Origin: Talinum fruticosum
Lineage: Eukaryota; Streptophyta; Magnoliopsida; Caryophyllales; Talinaceae
DNA: 64,000 nt
Direction of reading: 5' to 3'
NCBI GenBank assembly: GCA_021018815.1
Contig: JAITYX010000059.1
Coordinates: forward strand, 434,001-498,000
Position 1 is the first letter of the stretch. Every line of letters begins with the position of its first letter. The notes under the pieces were generated by a model that ran no database searches, was not told the origin of the DNA, and saw nothing but the letters and a program-made list of their open reading frames with translations. The position numbers were made by a program, and so were the translations under genes. This document shows, piece after piece, positions 22,055 to 40,734 of this stretch.

Positions 22055-22393
22055 CTAGAAGGGTTGCAAAATAGGCCGTTTACCAAGCTTCTTGATCTCC
22101 CTCTCCATCCTACCAGTAAGCATTAATCCAAACATCTTGAAATCACACAAGAAGGACCATAATGGATGCCCAAAAGTAGCTGGAACGTTCCCTTCGATGA
22201 AGAAATGGCTATACCACGCCATTCCGTACCCAATCAACGGCACCAAAACGATCAAACATCGATTGAACAAAAGTGAATAGATCAAGATGAGGATTGCGCT
22301 GAGTGTACCAGCGAAGTGCCAACGCCTGGTCGATGGCTTCGAGTGTTGCGTCATGTAAAATGCCCAGAAATCATCTAGGCTTCTGAAATTCAT
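22055..22393 (-). CDS. Small DUF962 (Mpo1-like) membrane protein
   Basis: Single-exon gene for a 112-residue protein of the DUF962 family. The yeast member Mpo1 is an ER iron-dependent dioxygenase in 2-hydroxy fatty acid alpha-oxidation; activity of short plant members is not established to my knowledge. Seen: N-terminal MNFRSLDDFWAFYMTQHSKP, TRRWHFAGTL (about 22-31), two hydrophobic segments (about 28-45 and 47-62) and HPLWSFLCDFKMFGL (about 75-90). His residues in QHSKP, RWHF, YSHFF and GHP match the conserved metal-ligand style of the family. The start is the only Met before the conserved N-terminus. Upstream, a GGGAGA repeat near 22715-22740 lies in the presumed leader. The gene is convergent with the NDR kinase. 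Confidence 0.85.
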   Translation of the reverse strand: MNFRSLDDFWAFYMTQHSKPSTRRWHFAGTLSAILILIYSLLFNRCLIVLVPLIGYGMAWYSHFFIEGNVPATFGHPLWSFLCDFKMFGLMLTGRMEREIKKLGKRPILQPF

Positions 22394-23892
22394 GGCCTGT
22401 ACTCAGCTAAACACAAACCAAATAGTTGAATCAATAAATTGCACCTACCTGTGATTGATCGAGTTCTATCAACCCTTTTCTTTTTCTAGGGTTTGATCAA
22501 CAGCTTCTTCTATGGATCAGATTGCTGAGAACTCGTCTATGTTCCCAAAATCCACGCCTTTGCATAAAGTAGTTTAAACACGAAAGGAATCATCCAGACT
22601 GTGGTTTGATAAACAACGACGGAGATCGAATTGGGGGATTAAAGCTTCGTTCATAATAAACGAGCAGCTTCTGCTGAAAGCTTATTCATCCGATTGGGTC
22701 CGTTTGGTGCGTACAGGGAGAGGGAGAGGGAGAGGGAGAGATTCTGGTTGCGGCTCGGATTTGTAATTGACGTATTGTTTTCCCAGACAGAGTGAGAGGA
22801 TGATCCAGCAAGCATGCTTATCCAACGAATATTATTTACATTTTATTTATTTCAGCAAATTTTGAAAATGATTTTCATGAAAAAAGAAAAATACAAGTTG
22901 TGATATATTTATAAATTAAAAAAAAAAAAGGGCAAAATGATGGAGGGTATTTTTCTCCTCATTCATATTAGAAAAATCATCAATGATCAGACCATTTAAT
23001 AATCTATTTGATGAATACCATAAATTTCTTATCAATTTCTAATCCAACATTAGGTCGAAAATTAGTACTCAAATGAAACATTTCATGTACAAGAATTTTC
23101 TTTGGAAAAATAATTTCATTTCTTATCTTTGTAAGACCAAAATGTGAGAAGAGTAAAAATATATATTCTTTTTTTTAAAAAAAAGTTGTTTAAATTAGAG
23201 CAACAGTTTATAATATTATGAAGATTGAATAAACTAGTAAATGTGGTTGATGGTTGCTATAGATGGATCGAATTAATGACACTAATTAAAAAAAATTGGG
23301 AGGCCTTAATTTGAGTTTTATATGTCTACAATCATCTAATTTCCTTGTAAATACGAAAACTCAAACCTTTATTTATTTCACCATTCGAGTAAACGTTAAT
23401 CACTCCTATCATAAGTACTGTCGTAATCGCAATTGTTATCAATTAATCACTCATGATCCTAACTACTATTAACCATAAATATAATTGAGTAATTTTAACT
23501 ACTAAAGAGACTTTCTTTTCCAGATTTTTTGTTAATTCGAGATAAAAATTTCGATTTTCATAAATGTTGAAATGCCACATATTTGTTGCTTCATTTTTTC
23601 GTAAACTTTAAGTGTTCATAACTACTATTCTAATAATTATTAACAACTCTCAATTGTCCATAATTATTAAACGCTAATTTTAATTTATTAAACGCTAATT
23701 TTAAAAGCGGAGATTAACAATACTTTCATTGAAGATTTTTTATTTTATATTTGAAAAAAACGTTGTTGGACCGTCATAGTTCCGCACTTTCCTCGCATTG
23801 TTTTCTTCCCCCAGTTCAGTCCTTTCTTCACGCTCTGTTTTTTCAAAAATCACAGTAGGAATTCTGAGACTCGTAGATTCAAAGCCGTAAAT
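22394..23892. other. Intergenic region between DUF962 and SF3B5 genes
   Basis: Divergent promoter space. 22394-22800 looks like the DUF962 leader and promoter (GGGAGA repeat). 22.85-23.75 kb is AT-rich and holds nothing recognisable. The last 100 bases before 23893 are the likely SF3B5 leader. Confidence 0.5.
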
Positions 23893-26800
23893 ATGCAGGT
23901 ATTCCCTTATTCTCAATTGCTTTCGTGTTAATCCTCTTCCCTAATCCGCCTTGTTCTAATTTTCAATTAAACCCTAACCCTAGCGCTTGCTCGTAATCCC
24001 TTGAAATTTTGGTCCTGAAAGAAGGTACTACTGGCTTTCTCTTGTTTCATACATATTGATTAGGTCACTAGCGTTGAAATTATCAAACTTCTTCTTCTTA
24101 GGTTGGTTTAGTTCCATTTGGGTGTCTAAATTTTGCCCCTTTTCAGAGAAACAAATTTTAGACTTAGAAAATGAAAGAAAAAAATTGCTGTTATGAAAAC
24201 CCTAATTACCTGCAATTTTAGTGTTCATTGCTGATTCAAAACTGCCCCTTTTAGTTTCTCTTGTAGTCTTAGCCTTTTGGGTAGCGGATGCGATATTCAT
24301 CAGGGCATTTGCTTCAAGTTCTCCAGCAATTCACGAGGCACCCCAGCCTTATCAAACAAGTCCAAGCCCTTACAATCACTAATGGGTATTTGCACTTCAA
24401 CCCAGTGGAAGCTTCAAAGCTCAAATGGATGAGCACTCTATTATTCAATGGTTTGATTAGATGCTATCTCAATATTGGCCAACCCAATAAGACCATCCTA
24501 TTGTTCTCTGAAATGCTCGCCCACCGAGCCCCCCAACGACTTTACCTTCACTTATCTTGTTAAAGCTGTTTCTTCACCTGTTTGGTTGTGTGGTGACCTT
24601 GTGGGTAGGGCACTTCACTCCCATGTCATTAGATGCGGTGTAGTGCTAGACCCGTTTATACAGACATCGTTCATTAGCTTCTATGCTCGGTATGGCTCTG
24701 TTTCTGATGCTCAGTTGATATTTGATGAAATATACAAGCCTTGTATTGTTTCACACAATGCCTTGCTTGATTTGTATGCTAAACATGGGGATATTTCTTC
24801 AGCCGCGTCTCTCTTTGAACAAATGCCTAAACGTGATGTTTTTTCTTGGACGAGTGTTATTAATGGGTTTGGGAGTAGTGGATATTTTCGAGAGGCAGTT
24901 GGATTTTTGAGAAGATGATGGCACATGAAGATGTGATGACTGGTGTTGTCAGGCCTAATGAAGCTACATTTGTTAGTGTCCTTTCCTCTTGTAGTAACAT
25001 AGATGCAAGAGGAGCTTTGTATCACGGAAAGCAGTTACATGGATACATCATCAAGAATGAGATACGATCCACTGTTTTTATTGGGACTGCTTTGATATCT
25101 TTCTATGGTAAGGTGGGTTGTTTGTATAGTGCCATGAAAGTTTTTGAGCAGATGGAGACTAGGCTTGTGTGCACCTGGAATGCTATTATTTGTTCATTGG
25201 CATCCAACGGTATGGAGAAGCTAGCAATAGACATGTTTGAGAAGATGAAGCAGGAGAAATATGGGCCAAATGAAATTACTTTTGTTGCTGTTCTTACAGC
25301 TTGTTCTCGTGCCAAATGTGTCAAATTGGGCTTAGAGTTGTTTAAGTCAATGTTCGAAGAATTTGGGATTGTCCCTAGGATGGAACATTATGGATGTGTT
25401 GTTGATCTACTTGGTAGATCAGGGCTTTTGACCGAGGCCTATGATTTCATCAAGAAAATGCCCTTTGAGGCTGATGATACCGTTCTGGGAGCACTTTTAG
25501 GTGCTTGTAAGCTTCATGGAGCCAATAAATTGGGTGATGAAGTAGGTAAAATTTTACTTATATTGAAGCCAAGCAACGCAAGCCATTGTGGAAAACATGT
25601 TGCATTATGGAGTATTAATGCAGCAGCTGAAAAATGGGACCCTGCTGCCAATTTGAGGAAAGCAATGGTTGAAGCTGGAATTCATAAAACTCAAGCCTTT
25701 AGTTTATTAGATCATCCATAGATTTCATTGCCATATGGTTGTGGAGGATTTTCGTGAGGACCTGCAGTGTTGCCAAGTGGCTTGTCTAACATGATATGAA
25801 GGTGTGCTCATCTAAGTCGATGATCATTTTGAATCTTTACTCTTTGATAGCGGCCTATAGCTTGAGCATGTATATGGAGGTAGAGTTTCATTTGTAAACT
25901 GAATCGCATTTGTGTCATGTGTGAATTAAATATTCCGTGGTTAATAATCAATGGCTTGTTGTAAGATGATTTAGTGGACACTTATAGTTATAGAGCACTA
26001 ATCACTAAAGTAGAGGCCAGAGGAGGGTGCATGTTGATGCTGGGTGAATTTAGTTTTTGAGGTCTAAATTATTCAATGTGCTCTCTTTCTCGTCTAGTTT
26101 AATTGCATTTCTGTCAGTCACATTACATCTTCTCTTCAACTCAAACATTTGCAAGAGACAATTGTATCTGAGGAATTGTAGGCTGGCCAAATCGACAAAG
26201 TTGAAGGCACCATCTGCTTGTTTCATGTTGCTAAATCCTTTTTCTGGTGTGTGCACAGGCCAGTGATAGATTCAACATCAATTCACAACTTGAGCATCTT
26301 CAAGCAAAATACGTTGGGACTGGGCATGCAGATTTGAACAGATTGTAAGCTTACTTCTTTTCTTTGATTTCCCTGATTTTCTTATATCATAGTCACTGTT
26401 CTCACTGTTGGTTAGTAGCTACTTGGTTCTAACTTCTGCTCATATTGAACTGTGCAGTGAATGGGCCGTTAACATTCAACGTGACAGCTATGCTTCTTAT
26501 ATTGGGCATTACCCTGTACTTGCATACTTTGCTATTGCAGAAAATGAATCTATTGGAAGAGAGCATTATAACTTCATGCAGGTTTGAGTGAACTCGTGTT
26601 TGCTGCCTGTTCAGTGTTCATGTAAACTTTGATGGAATTTTAGATGAACTTATGGAGAACACAGGAAAACTTCACATATGCATGTTGTGAGTAAGGGAAG
26701 GAACAAATGCAATATAATATGGATGTAAAATCAGTTTGCCTTTAGAGAAAAAACTCAGTTTTGTTGCAATCCTTTCAGAAGATAATTGAGGATTCTGAAA

Positions 26801-27241
26801 AAATTGATGGTAGAACAATGCCCAAGAGCTTGAATATGTTGCGTGAAACTGGTCATATGCATGTGCCTTAGCTTAGAGCAGGATGCTTGGAGGTGCTTTA
26901 CTTGTTTTCATTAGAGCCTTGATTCATAAGACATTATTTACCTACTAGTATGCAAGAAAGGCTTAAGCAATCTAATGGGACATTTTTGCTCTAATTAAAA
27001 TCCGAATCTGAAACAATGTACTGATATCGACTTTTTCAGTTGTGTGGAAGGTTGATAGTTGCTTGAACTCTGTTCGGGAAAGTTCTCATGGACCCTTGAC
27101 CCAGCCCATAAAAACCCTTTTGCACCCTTGCTTTCTCTGCTTCACCTCCTTGCCTCATTAAATTGCATTATACTTATTTTTTCTTTGCCACAGAAAATGT
27201 TGCTGCCTTGTGGGCTTCCTCCTGAAAGAGAAGATGACTGA
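23893..27241 (+). CDS. SF3B5: Splicing factor 3B subunit 5 (SF3B5/SF3b10), 4 coding exons
   Basis: SF3B5 is a small core subunit of the SF3b complex of the U2 snRNP, helping hold the branch site during spliceosome assembly in the nucleus. Coding exons 23893-23898 (only Met-Gln), 26259-26344, 26458-26581 and 27194-27241; 264 nt, in phase, 87 residues, the same length as I recall for Arabidopsis. Seen: ASDRFNINSQLEHLQAKYVG, GTGHADLNRFEWAVNIQRDS, SYIGHYPVLAYFAIAENES and the C-terminal LLPCGLPPEREDD. The two-codon first exon precedes a 2360 bp intron that contains a whole PPR gene on the same strand. One substitution stands out: GREHYNFMQ where I recall GRERYNFMQ. Confidence 0.95.
23969..23977 (+). 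promoter_or_regulatory. Telo-box in SF3B5 intron 1
   Basis: AAACCCTAA at 23969-23977, directly followed by CCCTAG, less than 100 bases after the first coding exon. A second AAACCCTAA is at 24197-24205. Telo-boxes in early transcribed regions are common in plant translation and RNA-processing genes. Confidence 0.5.
24288..25721 (+). CDS. PLS/E-class pentatricopeptide repeat protein, nested in SF3B5 intron 1, two frame breaks
   Basis: Intronless gene for a PPR protein of about 477 residues; such proteins bind organelle RNA, and E-class members usually act in RNA editing. Seen: tandem PPR-type repeats, e.g. TLLFNGLIRCYLNIGQPNKT, DVFSWTSVINGFGSSGYFRE, RLVCTWNAIICSLASNG and PNEITFVAVLTACSRAKCVK, then MEHYGCVVDLLGRSGLLTEA and an E-like tail; no DYW domain. 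The frame breaks twice: in a C6 run at 24529-24534 (one base too many; frame moves 24288-series to 24475-series) and in a T5 run at 24904-24908 (one base too few). The two cancel, and both flanks read as good PPR sequence. So it is either a young pseudogene or an intact gene with homopolymer errors. It resembles the At1g10330 type, from memory. Confidence 0.8.
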
Positions 27242-27713
27242 GAGGTGCTGTTATAACAACCTGTGTGTTTAAGACCAAGGATATGATGGAGCATTTCAGG
27301 AGGTAGAAGTACTTCCGTCTCGTCTTCAACCATAACATCTTGGTTTGATATGATGTTCAATGTTGATTTCGTTTGCTGTGATTAGCACTGATTGGTTGAC
27401 ATTAATAGAATTATTTGAATTTGAAGTGGGTTTATTAAATATGATTGTGATTGCTGAATGTCCTTAATAAGCAAAGGTACCGAAAATATTAGCATCATAA
27501 CTCCGGTTGCTGGTAATTTGCCTCAGGCTTCAGAGTTAAGTTTTGACATCTTTAGGGTTACTTACTATACATTCCATACACAACATGTAAAGTGCAGAAA
27601 TAGTAATCCCAATATGAACAAAATATGGTCATTTAAAAGAAAAGAAAAAAGAAAGTATGTTCATTATCGACCTGTCTGAATTTTAAATTTGAACATGAAA
27701 CCATACGGTGTTT

Positions 27714-27827
27714 TTTAAGGTCTATGTTCAAATCCAATTTTAATATGAATTTAAATGTATCTTATTAGTTTTTAAGGTCTATGTTCAAATCCAATTTTAA
27801 TATGAATTTAAATGTATCTTATTAGTT
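27714..27827 (+). repeat. Perfect 57 bp tandem duplication
   Basis: Two head-to-tail copies, 27714-27770 and 27771-27827, each containing AAGGTCTATGTTCAAATCC and ending in CTTATTAGT. No mismatch was seen, so the duplication is recent. Confidence 0.9.
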
Positions 27828-29283
27828 TGACTTAAGATGATTCATTTTGAATTGAACGGAAAGTTATCCCATGTCGGAATTATGATAATAATATAATTTA
27901 TTAAGAAACAAATTGAATCTTAAATTTGACCTTATGTCATCTACTCAAGATTCAAAATAAATATCAGTCGGTTACAACCTACATTATATGATACCGACAT
28001 CTATATTTTTTGTTGAGTTGAATTCATGTGTGAAATAATATACTTCGTAATACCTGTGTTGATAAAATCTATTTATGACCCACTCTTAAAGTACATATTT
28101 TTGGTATAGACAGATCCTTAATTTCAATATTTGAGACTTGTGAAGAACATTGACAGCTAATCCCTCACTGCAAATCACACATATTATATGTTCAAGATTG
28201 CCTCAAATATTCAGATTTCTTGAATTTATTATTATTTTTTAGAAAAACAAAACCTGTCTTACACTCTTATTTATTTAAAAAATATTAAAAAATGAAGAAA
28301 GTGGGTGTGGGCTGATTCTCTGAACTCTTGAGTTAGCTGGCATAAGCCCTGAAGATGTGGACAAGAATGGAGGAAGTGAAAAGGAAGGACTCCCAGAAGC
28401 AAATATTTATTTTTATCCCTAAAGTCAATTAATAGTTCACATAATTATCTAGAATTAAGTTGCAAGATGACTTGATGATTTATAAAAATTAAAAAAAAAA
28501 CAGAAAGAGAGAAAAAGAGAAAAAAATTCCTAGTGAAACTCCAAATTCCTCCAACTTCATGTTCAATGAGAGAAGAAAATTATAAGCTTTGTTTTGAACA
28601 ATCTTATAGGTAACATGCAAATCACTAGGTGCAATTTACAAATCCTTCCAATGAAAAATAAAATAAAATAAAATAATTTTCTTGAACGTTGTAATACAAT
28701 TAACTTATGCGCTGTCCATAAGGATTTTGACTAATATATTTAGTTTTCTTACTTATCCTAGTCTCGACACTTTCTTTAACAATTATCGTAAGTATAGTAG
28801 AATTCTACTTGAAAATTCTCCTATAAAAAACATTTTGGAAAAGACAATGAATTTTGATTCCCTGCAGTAGTCGTACGTTTCTCTTTTTTCCCATCCTATC
28901 CTACCATGGCAAATTGAAATTTTCACGAGAATTCTTATAAACTTTTGGACTTTTTTTTTTTGGTGGTGATTGGTATTTGTAAAAGCAAAAGTTTCTTAAA
29001 TTGTATATTAAGTGTTCCTTAATTAAACAATTAAAATCAGAAGTAGACGCAGACCCTTAATATCAATCGTGAATGGCTTGCCAAGTTTTTCAAGTTACCA
29101 CGAAATTTCACCTAAAATTTTCAAAGGGAAAATGAAGAAAAAAATCAGAATTGACACCATGAGATTAATCAAAGATTAACCAACATTAAGCCTCTAGTGT
29201 ACCATCTTTCTGTAAAGCTTTATTGGTCATATTCAGTCCAAAAAAATTTGTAATATTCCGAGTGAAGTTTAAAATATTTGATA

Positions 29284-29287
<4 letters not shown>

Positions 29288-29353
<66 letters not shown>
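29288..29353. repeat. (TA)n microsatellite
   Basis: About 33 uninterrupted AT dinucleotides. Likely polymorphic and prone to misassembly. Confidence 0.95.
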
Positions 29354-29358
<5 letters not shown>

Positions 29359-31090
29359 TTTATGGGAAGTATACTTTTGAGAACTTTATAATTAAATATA
29401 TTTGTTATAGATTTAAAAAGTTTCTCGAGAGTAACATATAAGCGAGGATAAAATACGGGATAAGAACTTGTGATGATTTGTAGAGGGGTCAATTGCTGGT
29501 CCTTCAAACTTATCAAATAGTGACTTAAAGTTTTATTATTAATTATAATTTGTTTGAAGATGAAAATTTTGGTAGGTTGTAAACCGTCTCCAAAATATAC
29601 TAAGTTTACCTACCCCTTTTCAAAAAAAAATAATGAAATTATGAAAAATATGCTCCAAGTGGATAAGACGGACTAATTGTTGAAACATTCAATATTAATT
29701 ATTTGGTTTAAAGGGAATTTTATTCTTTTATTCTCTATTAAAAATAGGTTTAAAGGGTATACCTTTTTTAATTTATTTTTAAGGAATACTCTGCTTCATA
29801 AATTTTGACACTTCAACAAAAAAGTATAAATTCCTTTTGAATAAAGAAAAAGTATTTAGAGGAGAAATTGATTGAAGTGATCACTCAATATTAGTAGGAC
29901 AAGTAATAAAATGGGAGAATTTATTCTCCACATACCACAAAAACTCTCATTTCCCTACAATAGGCTTGTCTAAATGCTATGGGATTTTACAAAAGAGAAA
30001 TGCTTCAAGTGGATTAATCTTGTTAGTGCTAAATTGCTTCACTTTTTGGTAAGTTCTATTTTGTGAAATGTTATCCGGTCCTATTAATGCTCATGGTTGT
30101 CGTTGTTGTCTCGAATAATTTATATGCTTTTTCAGGTATATATGATAAATTAAGTAATCATTCTCGTAAAAACTCTATTAAGATTAGTTTAATATGACTT
30201 ATATGGTTTAGTAAGACTTCATAGCTATTAATTAGCTATTTTTATATAAAATTTTCATATGTTTCTTAAATATATGATATCACAATCCCCAAAAAAGGAA
30301 AGCACATAAAATTTTGTATAAATCAAACAATCTTATCAATAAAATAATATTTATCTATTTGTGTTTTAAAATATTTAAATACATAGGTCATTTTTGGATT
30401 GTCAATCATTTAATTATTACTAATCATGATTTTGTCACATGTTGAAAGGTTTTTTTCCCTCATTAAAAAGAGCTATTTCGTAAAAAGCTTTAATTTTTAC
30501 TTGAGGGATTGCTATAAATCACATTTTTTTCATTGTCAGAGTTTTATTTACTTCTACTATGTCTTCTAATTATGTCATATATGTATATATTTTTTATTTA
30601 TGAGTGTCCTTTCCGTTTGTATTTTCTTTTCATATTTTCAATTTAAATTGGTTTATCGCACGAGGTTATCGCGTTACCACGACTTGTCATATAATAAATA
30701 GTTAGTGGGGTGGGAGAAAATCAATATTAACTAAAAATGAAAATAGTTAAACTATGAATTGTCTAATATGCCTTCACTTTCTATCTGTGTCATTCTATGG
30801 TAAATAATTAATAAAGGTAAAATTGGTAAAGTAATAATTAATATGTCATTGAGGTGGTAAAGCGATAAATATTATGATTTGATAAAATTCAATTAATGTG
30901 AGTTGTACTTTGAAAATGAGTGAATATTTCTAAATGTCAGATTATTAACATTAAAATTCCGAGTTATTTAGATAGAATAGCTATTTAGATAGATTATTTG
31001 CGTAAAAAAACCTATTATTATTATTTTCGCGAAATTAATTAAGTATTTAATACTCCGTAAGAAATTAAGAGTATTCAACAACAACAATAA

Positions 31091-31883
31091 TCACGCTTGG
31101 GCTCCTCCTCCTTCCTATCTTCTCCTTTATCGTCCTCCTCCCAACTCTCTCTCCTCTTACAAAATCATCTTCTGCCTCTGTCCGCCCCTGGTTTTTAGAG
31201 GGAAATTCTCTTTAGTTGTCTCCTTGCACTGATCTGGAGTCTGAGCATAAGTCTCCCACGAGTTATCGTCTCTGAAAGATTCGATTTTTATTGTTCTAAA
31301 CCAGTTGCTTCGGTTTGTGAATTCTGTTCTTCAAATTCTACCTTGATATCTCTTCATCTGCTGTTCTTGCTGCGCCGATTTTTGGGCAATGCCGCTCGGT
31401 GGTGGAAAAGGGATTCCCATTTTCTCAATCGTAACCGCTCAATTTGAGTTCTAGGGTTTTTTTGGGCTTCCCACTTATTGTATGTAAGCCTATTTGTGTC
31501 TATTCATTTCAACTGAATCTTAATAGACGGGCGTTTTTTGATTTTTAGGTCATCAGTTGGGTCTGCGCTAATTTGTCAAAAAAATTGAAGCTTTCTGCTG
31601 AAACTGAATTTGTACAGAGATCTGTGTGATAGGAATTAGTTAGAATATTTAGTTTATCAAAGGGAATTTTTCCCCTTAATCTTTTATAGTGGGCAGTTTG
31701 CCTGTAATTAAAGTTGTAGTTTTAGAGAGCTTTTCACTCAATTCCTAGAAGCTTGGTCAAACACCTCTAAATTTTAGTGGGGGCAAGTTCTTTTTCTTTT
31801 TCTTTTTTAAATATCATTTTTGCTTTTGAGGGATTTGAATTATTAGCTGGTTAAGCTTGAAAGATATCTGAGAGTTTTTCTTC
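31091..31883 (+). promoter_or_regulatory. Promoter-proximal and 5' leader region of the CK1-like gene
   Basis: Base composition switches from AT-rich to C/T-rich at about 31090 (CTCCTCCT-type tracts), as at a transcript start. A leader intron is plausible (acceptors near 31548 or later) but not certain. No conserved upstream ORF is evident. Confidence 0.45.
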
Positions 31884-38571
<6,688 letters not shown>

Positions 38572-40503
38572 CAGGGTTTCCAGGGTTCATCAGCTGCTTT
38601 TCGAATGTCACCTGGGTTGTTCCTTCGTGAAATGTAAATGGTCAGCTTCCATCCACCCTCAGAAAAGGCTCACTGTGAATGCCATTTAGTTACAATGCAC
38701 GTGTGCTCTTGTAGTTCTGTTTTTCCCAGATGACACATACAATACCTCTTTAAACCTGTCTGCCTCGTGCAGAAGAAAGGAGAAGGGAACTGGCTCTCAC
38801 GGTAGGAAATTGTTTGTAAGTTGAGACTTGATGGTGTGGTAATAAATGATTTTGTTTGGTTTCTTTATAGTACAATGGAAAGTTTTGCTGAGACAGCTAC
38901 GTTGGCTTAAGTAAGCCGAATGTGATTTTTATCAGTGTTTTGAATCAAACTCGAGAAATGTGTTTCGGATGTGCAGTTTGCCTTAAGAGCATTTTTCAGC
39001 CAGAACTACGCATCTGTTTATGAACTGAAAAAAATGGTATATTTCAATTTTGCAACAGAAACCAAACAGCCACTGGGATGGTTTTATAAGCACTGTTAGC
39101 GCTGAAGTACGTCAAATGTGGAGTATGTTAAGAGTGATTTGGGCCGGCTCAGATGGTCTGGGCTGAATTGGCTCCATTGTCCGAGTCAGTTGTGGATCTA
39201 CTAGCTTCATCAAAGATCATGAATCACAGTGAGTTGGGCTCATCTATCTGTCCTTAAAACAAAACCATGCTACACTACCATTTGTTAAAGAGCTACTCAA
39301 ATCGAACCATCAATTTGGTCCTCCTGAACAGCGTTGAGCAGGATGATTATGAAAGGTTTATTGGGTTAAGACCGTGGTGGTTATGAATTTGGGCCACCCA
39401 ACAAGGTGGAACTGGGATGAGCAGGGTGATTATGAGTTAAGGCCATCCAACGAGGTGTAGAAGTGCAGAGAGGCCTTATACACAAAACCTAGACAAGCAC
39501 AAGGGGTGGACACTGATACACGCAGGAAAACAAAGCAAGCGCCACTAACCAACAGCCGCCATCTTTTTCCCCATGGTCAATCAATAAATTGTTAAATGCT
39601 CCAAATGGTCGCTCATAACATAAGTCATAATAAAACAGAGCAGGTGCGATTCTCGTACAGTTAATGAATTCATCTCAAAATACAATTAAAGAGCGATGCA
39701 TTAGTACAAAAGTAAGTGGAACCCAGAATATGCTATATAGTACATTACTAAAAGCAGGCACCCAAGTGCAACAAATATCGCCCTGAAACTGCTAAGAGCT
39801 CCTGATGAGAACCTCCCTTTGCAGGCATGTACTGCCCTCCCTTACTAGGCATTCTATTGAACTCCTGATGTGAACCGATGGTCGGTCCCTAATAATTACC
39901 AATGCTTAAAAACAAAAACAAAAAAAGGTTGCTCCAAAACTATTTGTTACTATTAGCTGCCGATATTATACCAGGTTAATGTATGAAGCTGTAGAGTACT
40001 AGAGTCTTGGAATGCTGAAATGAAATGTTACCATCTGCTTGGCTTTCTTCAATAGACTGACTCCATCTGGGAGCAGATTTTGCACATCCAAATTGCCAGC
40101 AAAGGCTTGAGATTAAAGAGCTCCCGGCAATCTGTCTCACTGCCATCCTCGATTCTACAATTGAGCAACATAAAATCCATAAATCCAAATGTGGGCACCT
40201 TCATTCATTCACTTTTCCTGCATACGAAGGAAGGAACTATACTTTTTCAACAGGAGGTCTAAATTTTGCATTAAATGTCAGAAGAAAAAAAATGATGGTG
40301 ATACAATTATCTTGCCCATTAAACCCAGAATTGCAATTAATCTCCTTGGCGTCCCAAGGCCATCCTGCACTTTCAAGACCAACCCCTCCAATCCTCCTCT
40401 TCCTCCTCCCTCACTCTATCCACCGTTAGCCTTCTGCAACTTCTTCTTGCAAAGATTCAGCTTCCCACCAGAGTTAGACTAACAAAGTTTCAGCGGGCTA
40501 CAA
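38572..40503. other. CK1-like 3' UTR and intergenic sequence
   Basis: The first 400 or so bases are the CK1-like 3' UTR. The rest carries no coherent plus-strand exon. Two minus-strand exon-like segments lie at about 39.74-39.88 and 40.03-40.15 kb (see the minus-strand unit). Confidence 0.5.
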
Positions 40504-40734
40504 ATGGTTGGAATCTTCACCATTTCAGCAATGGGCACTGTAGCCCCTATCTATGATTCAAGTCCAACCTTGTTCTCTTGTGAAACATGTGACAACACAC
40601 TCTTTAGGACCCACTCTCCTGTAGAACACTATGAATGCCAAGAGAAGGGAAGATCATCATCAGATGATGAGGTACCCATCATCAAGTCACAGAGAGAGGA
40701 GCAGAATTCTTACCAGCAATCCCTTCCTACATGA
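40504..40734 (+). CDS. Short ORF with a zinc-finger-like Cys/His pattern, uncertain
   Basis: Opens with MVGIFTISAMGTVAPIYDSS. It then shows FSCETCDNTLFRTHSPVEHY followed by Glu-Cys, i.e. C-x2-C-x12-H-x2-C, and an acidic/Gln-rich tail. After a TGA the same frame stays open for about 54 more codons (to about 40899). The C-x2-C-x12-H spacing matches the C2H2 ORF 2 kb downstream, so it could be a decayed relative. Chance is also possible; no function is claimed. Confidence 0.25.
   Translation: MVGIFTISAMGTVAPIYDSSPTLFSCETCDNTLFRTHSPVEHYECQEKGRSSSDDEVPIIKSQREEQNSYQQSLPT

Larger units (their letters stand above)
27242..31090. other. AT-rich intergenic spacer between SF3B5 and CK1-like genes
   Basis: The first few hundred bases are the SF3B5 3' UTR. 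The rest has no coherent exon. It contains a perfect 57 bp tandem duplication (27.7 kb), a long TA run (29.29-29.35 kb) and AT-rich low-complexity sequence. Confidence 0.7.

Noticed and set aside
22396..22448. Possible leader intron of the DUF962 gene (good donor and acceptor)
   Set aside because: At about 52 bases it is shorter than normal plant introns, and it is not needed for the coding frame.
29220..29516. Open frames with long Tyr-Ile repeats on both strands
   Set aside because: Direct translation of the (TA)n microsatellite.
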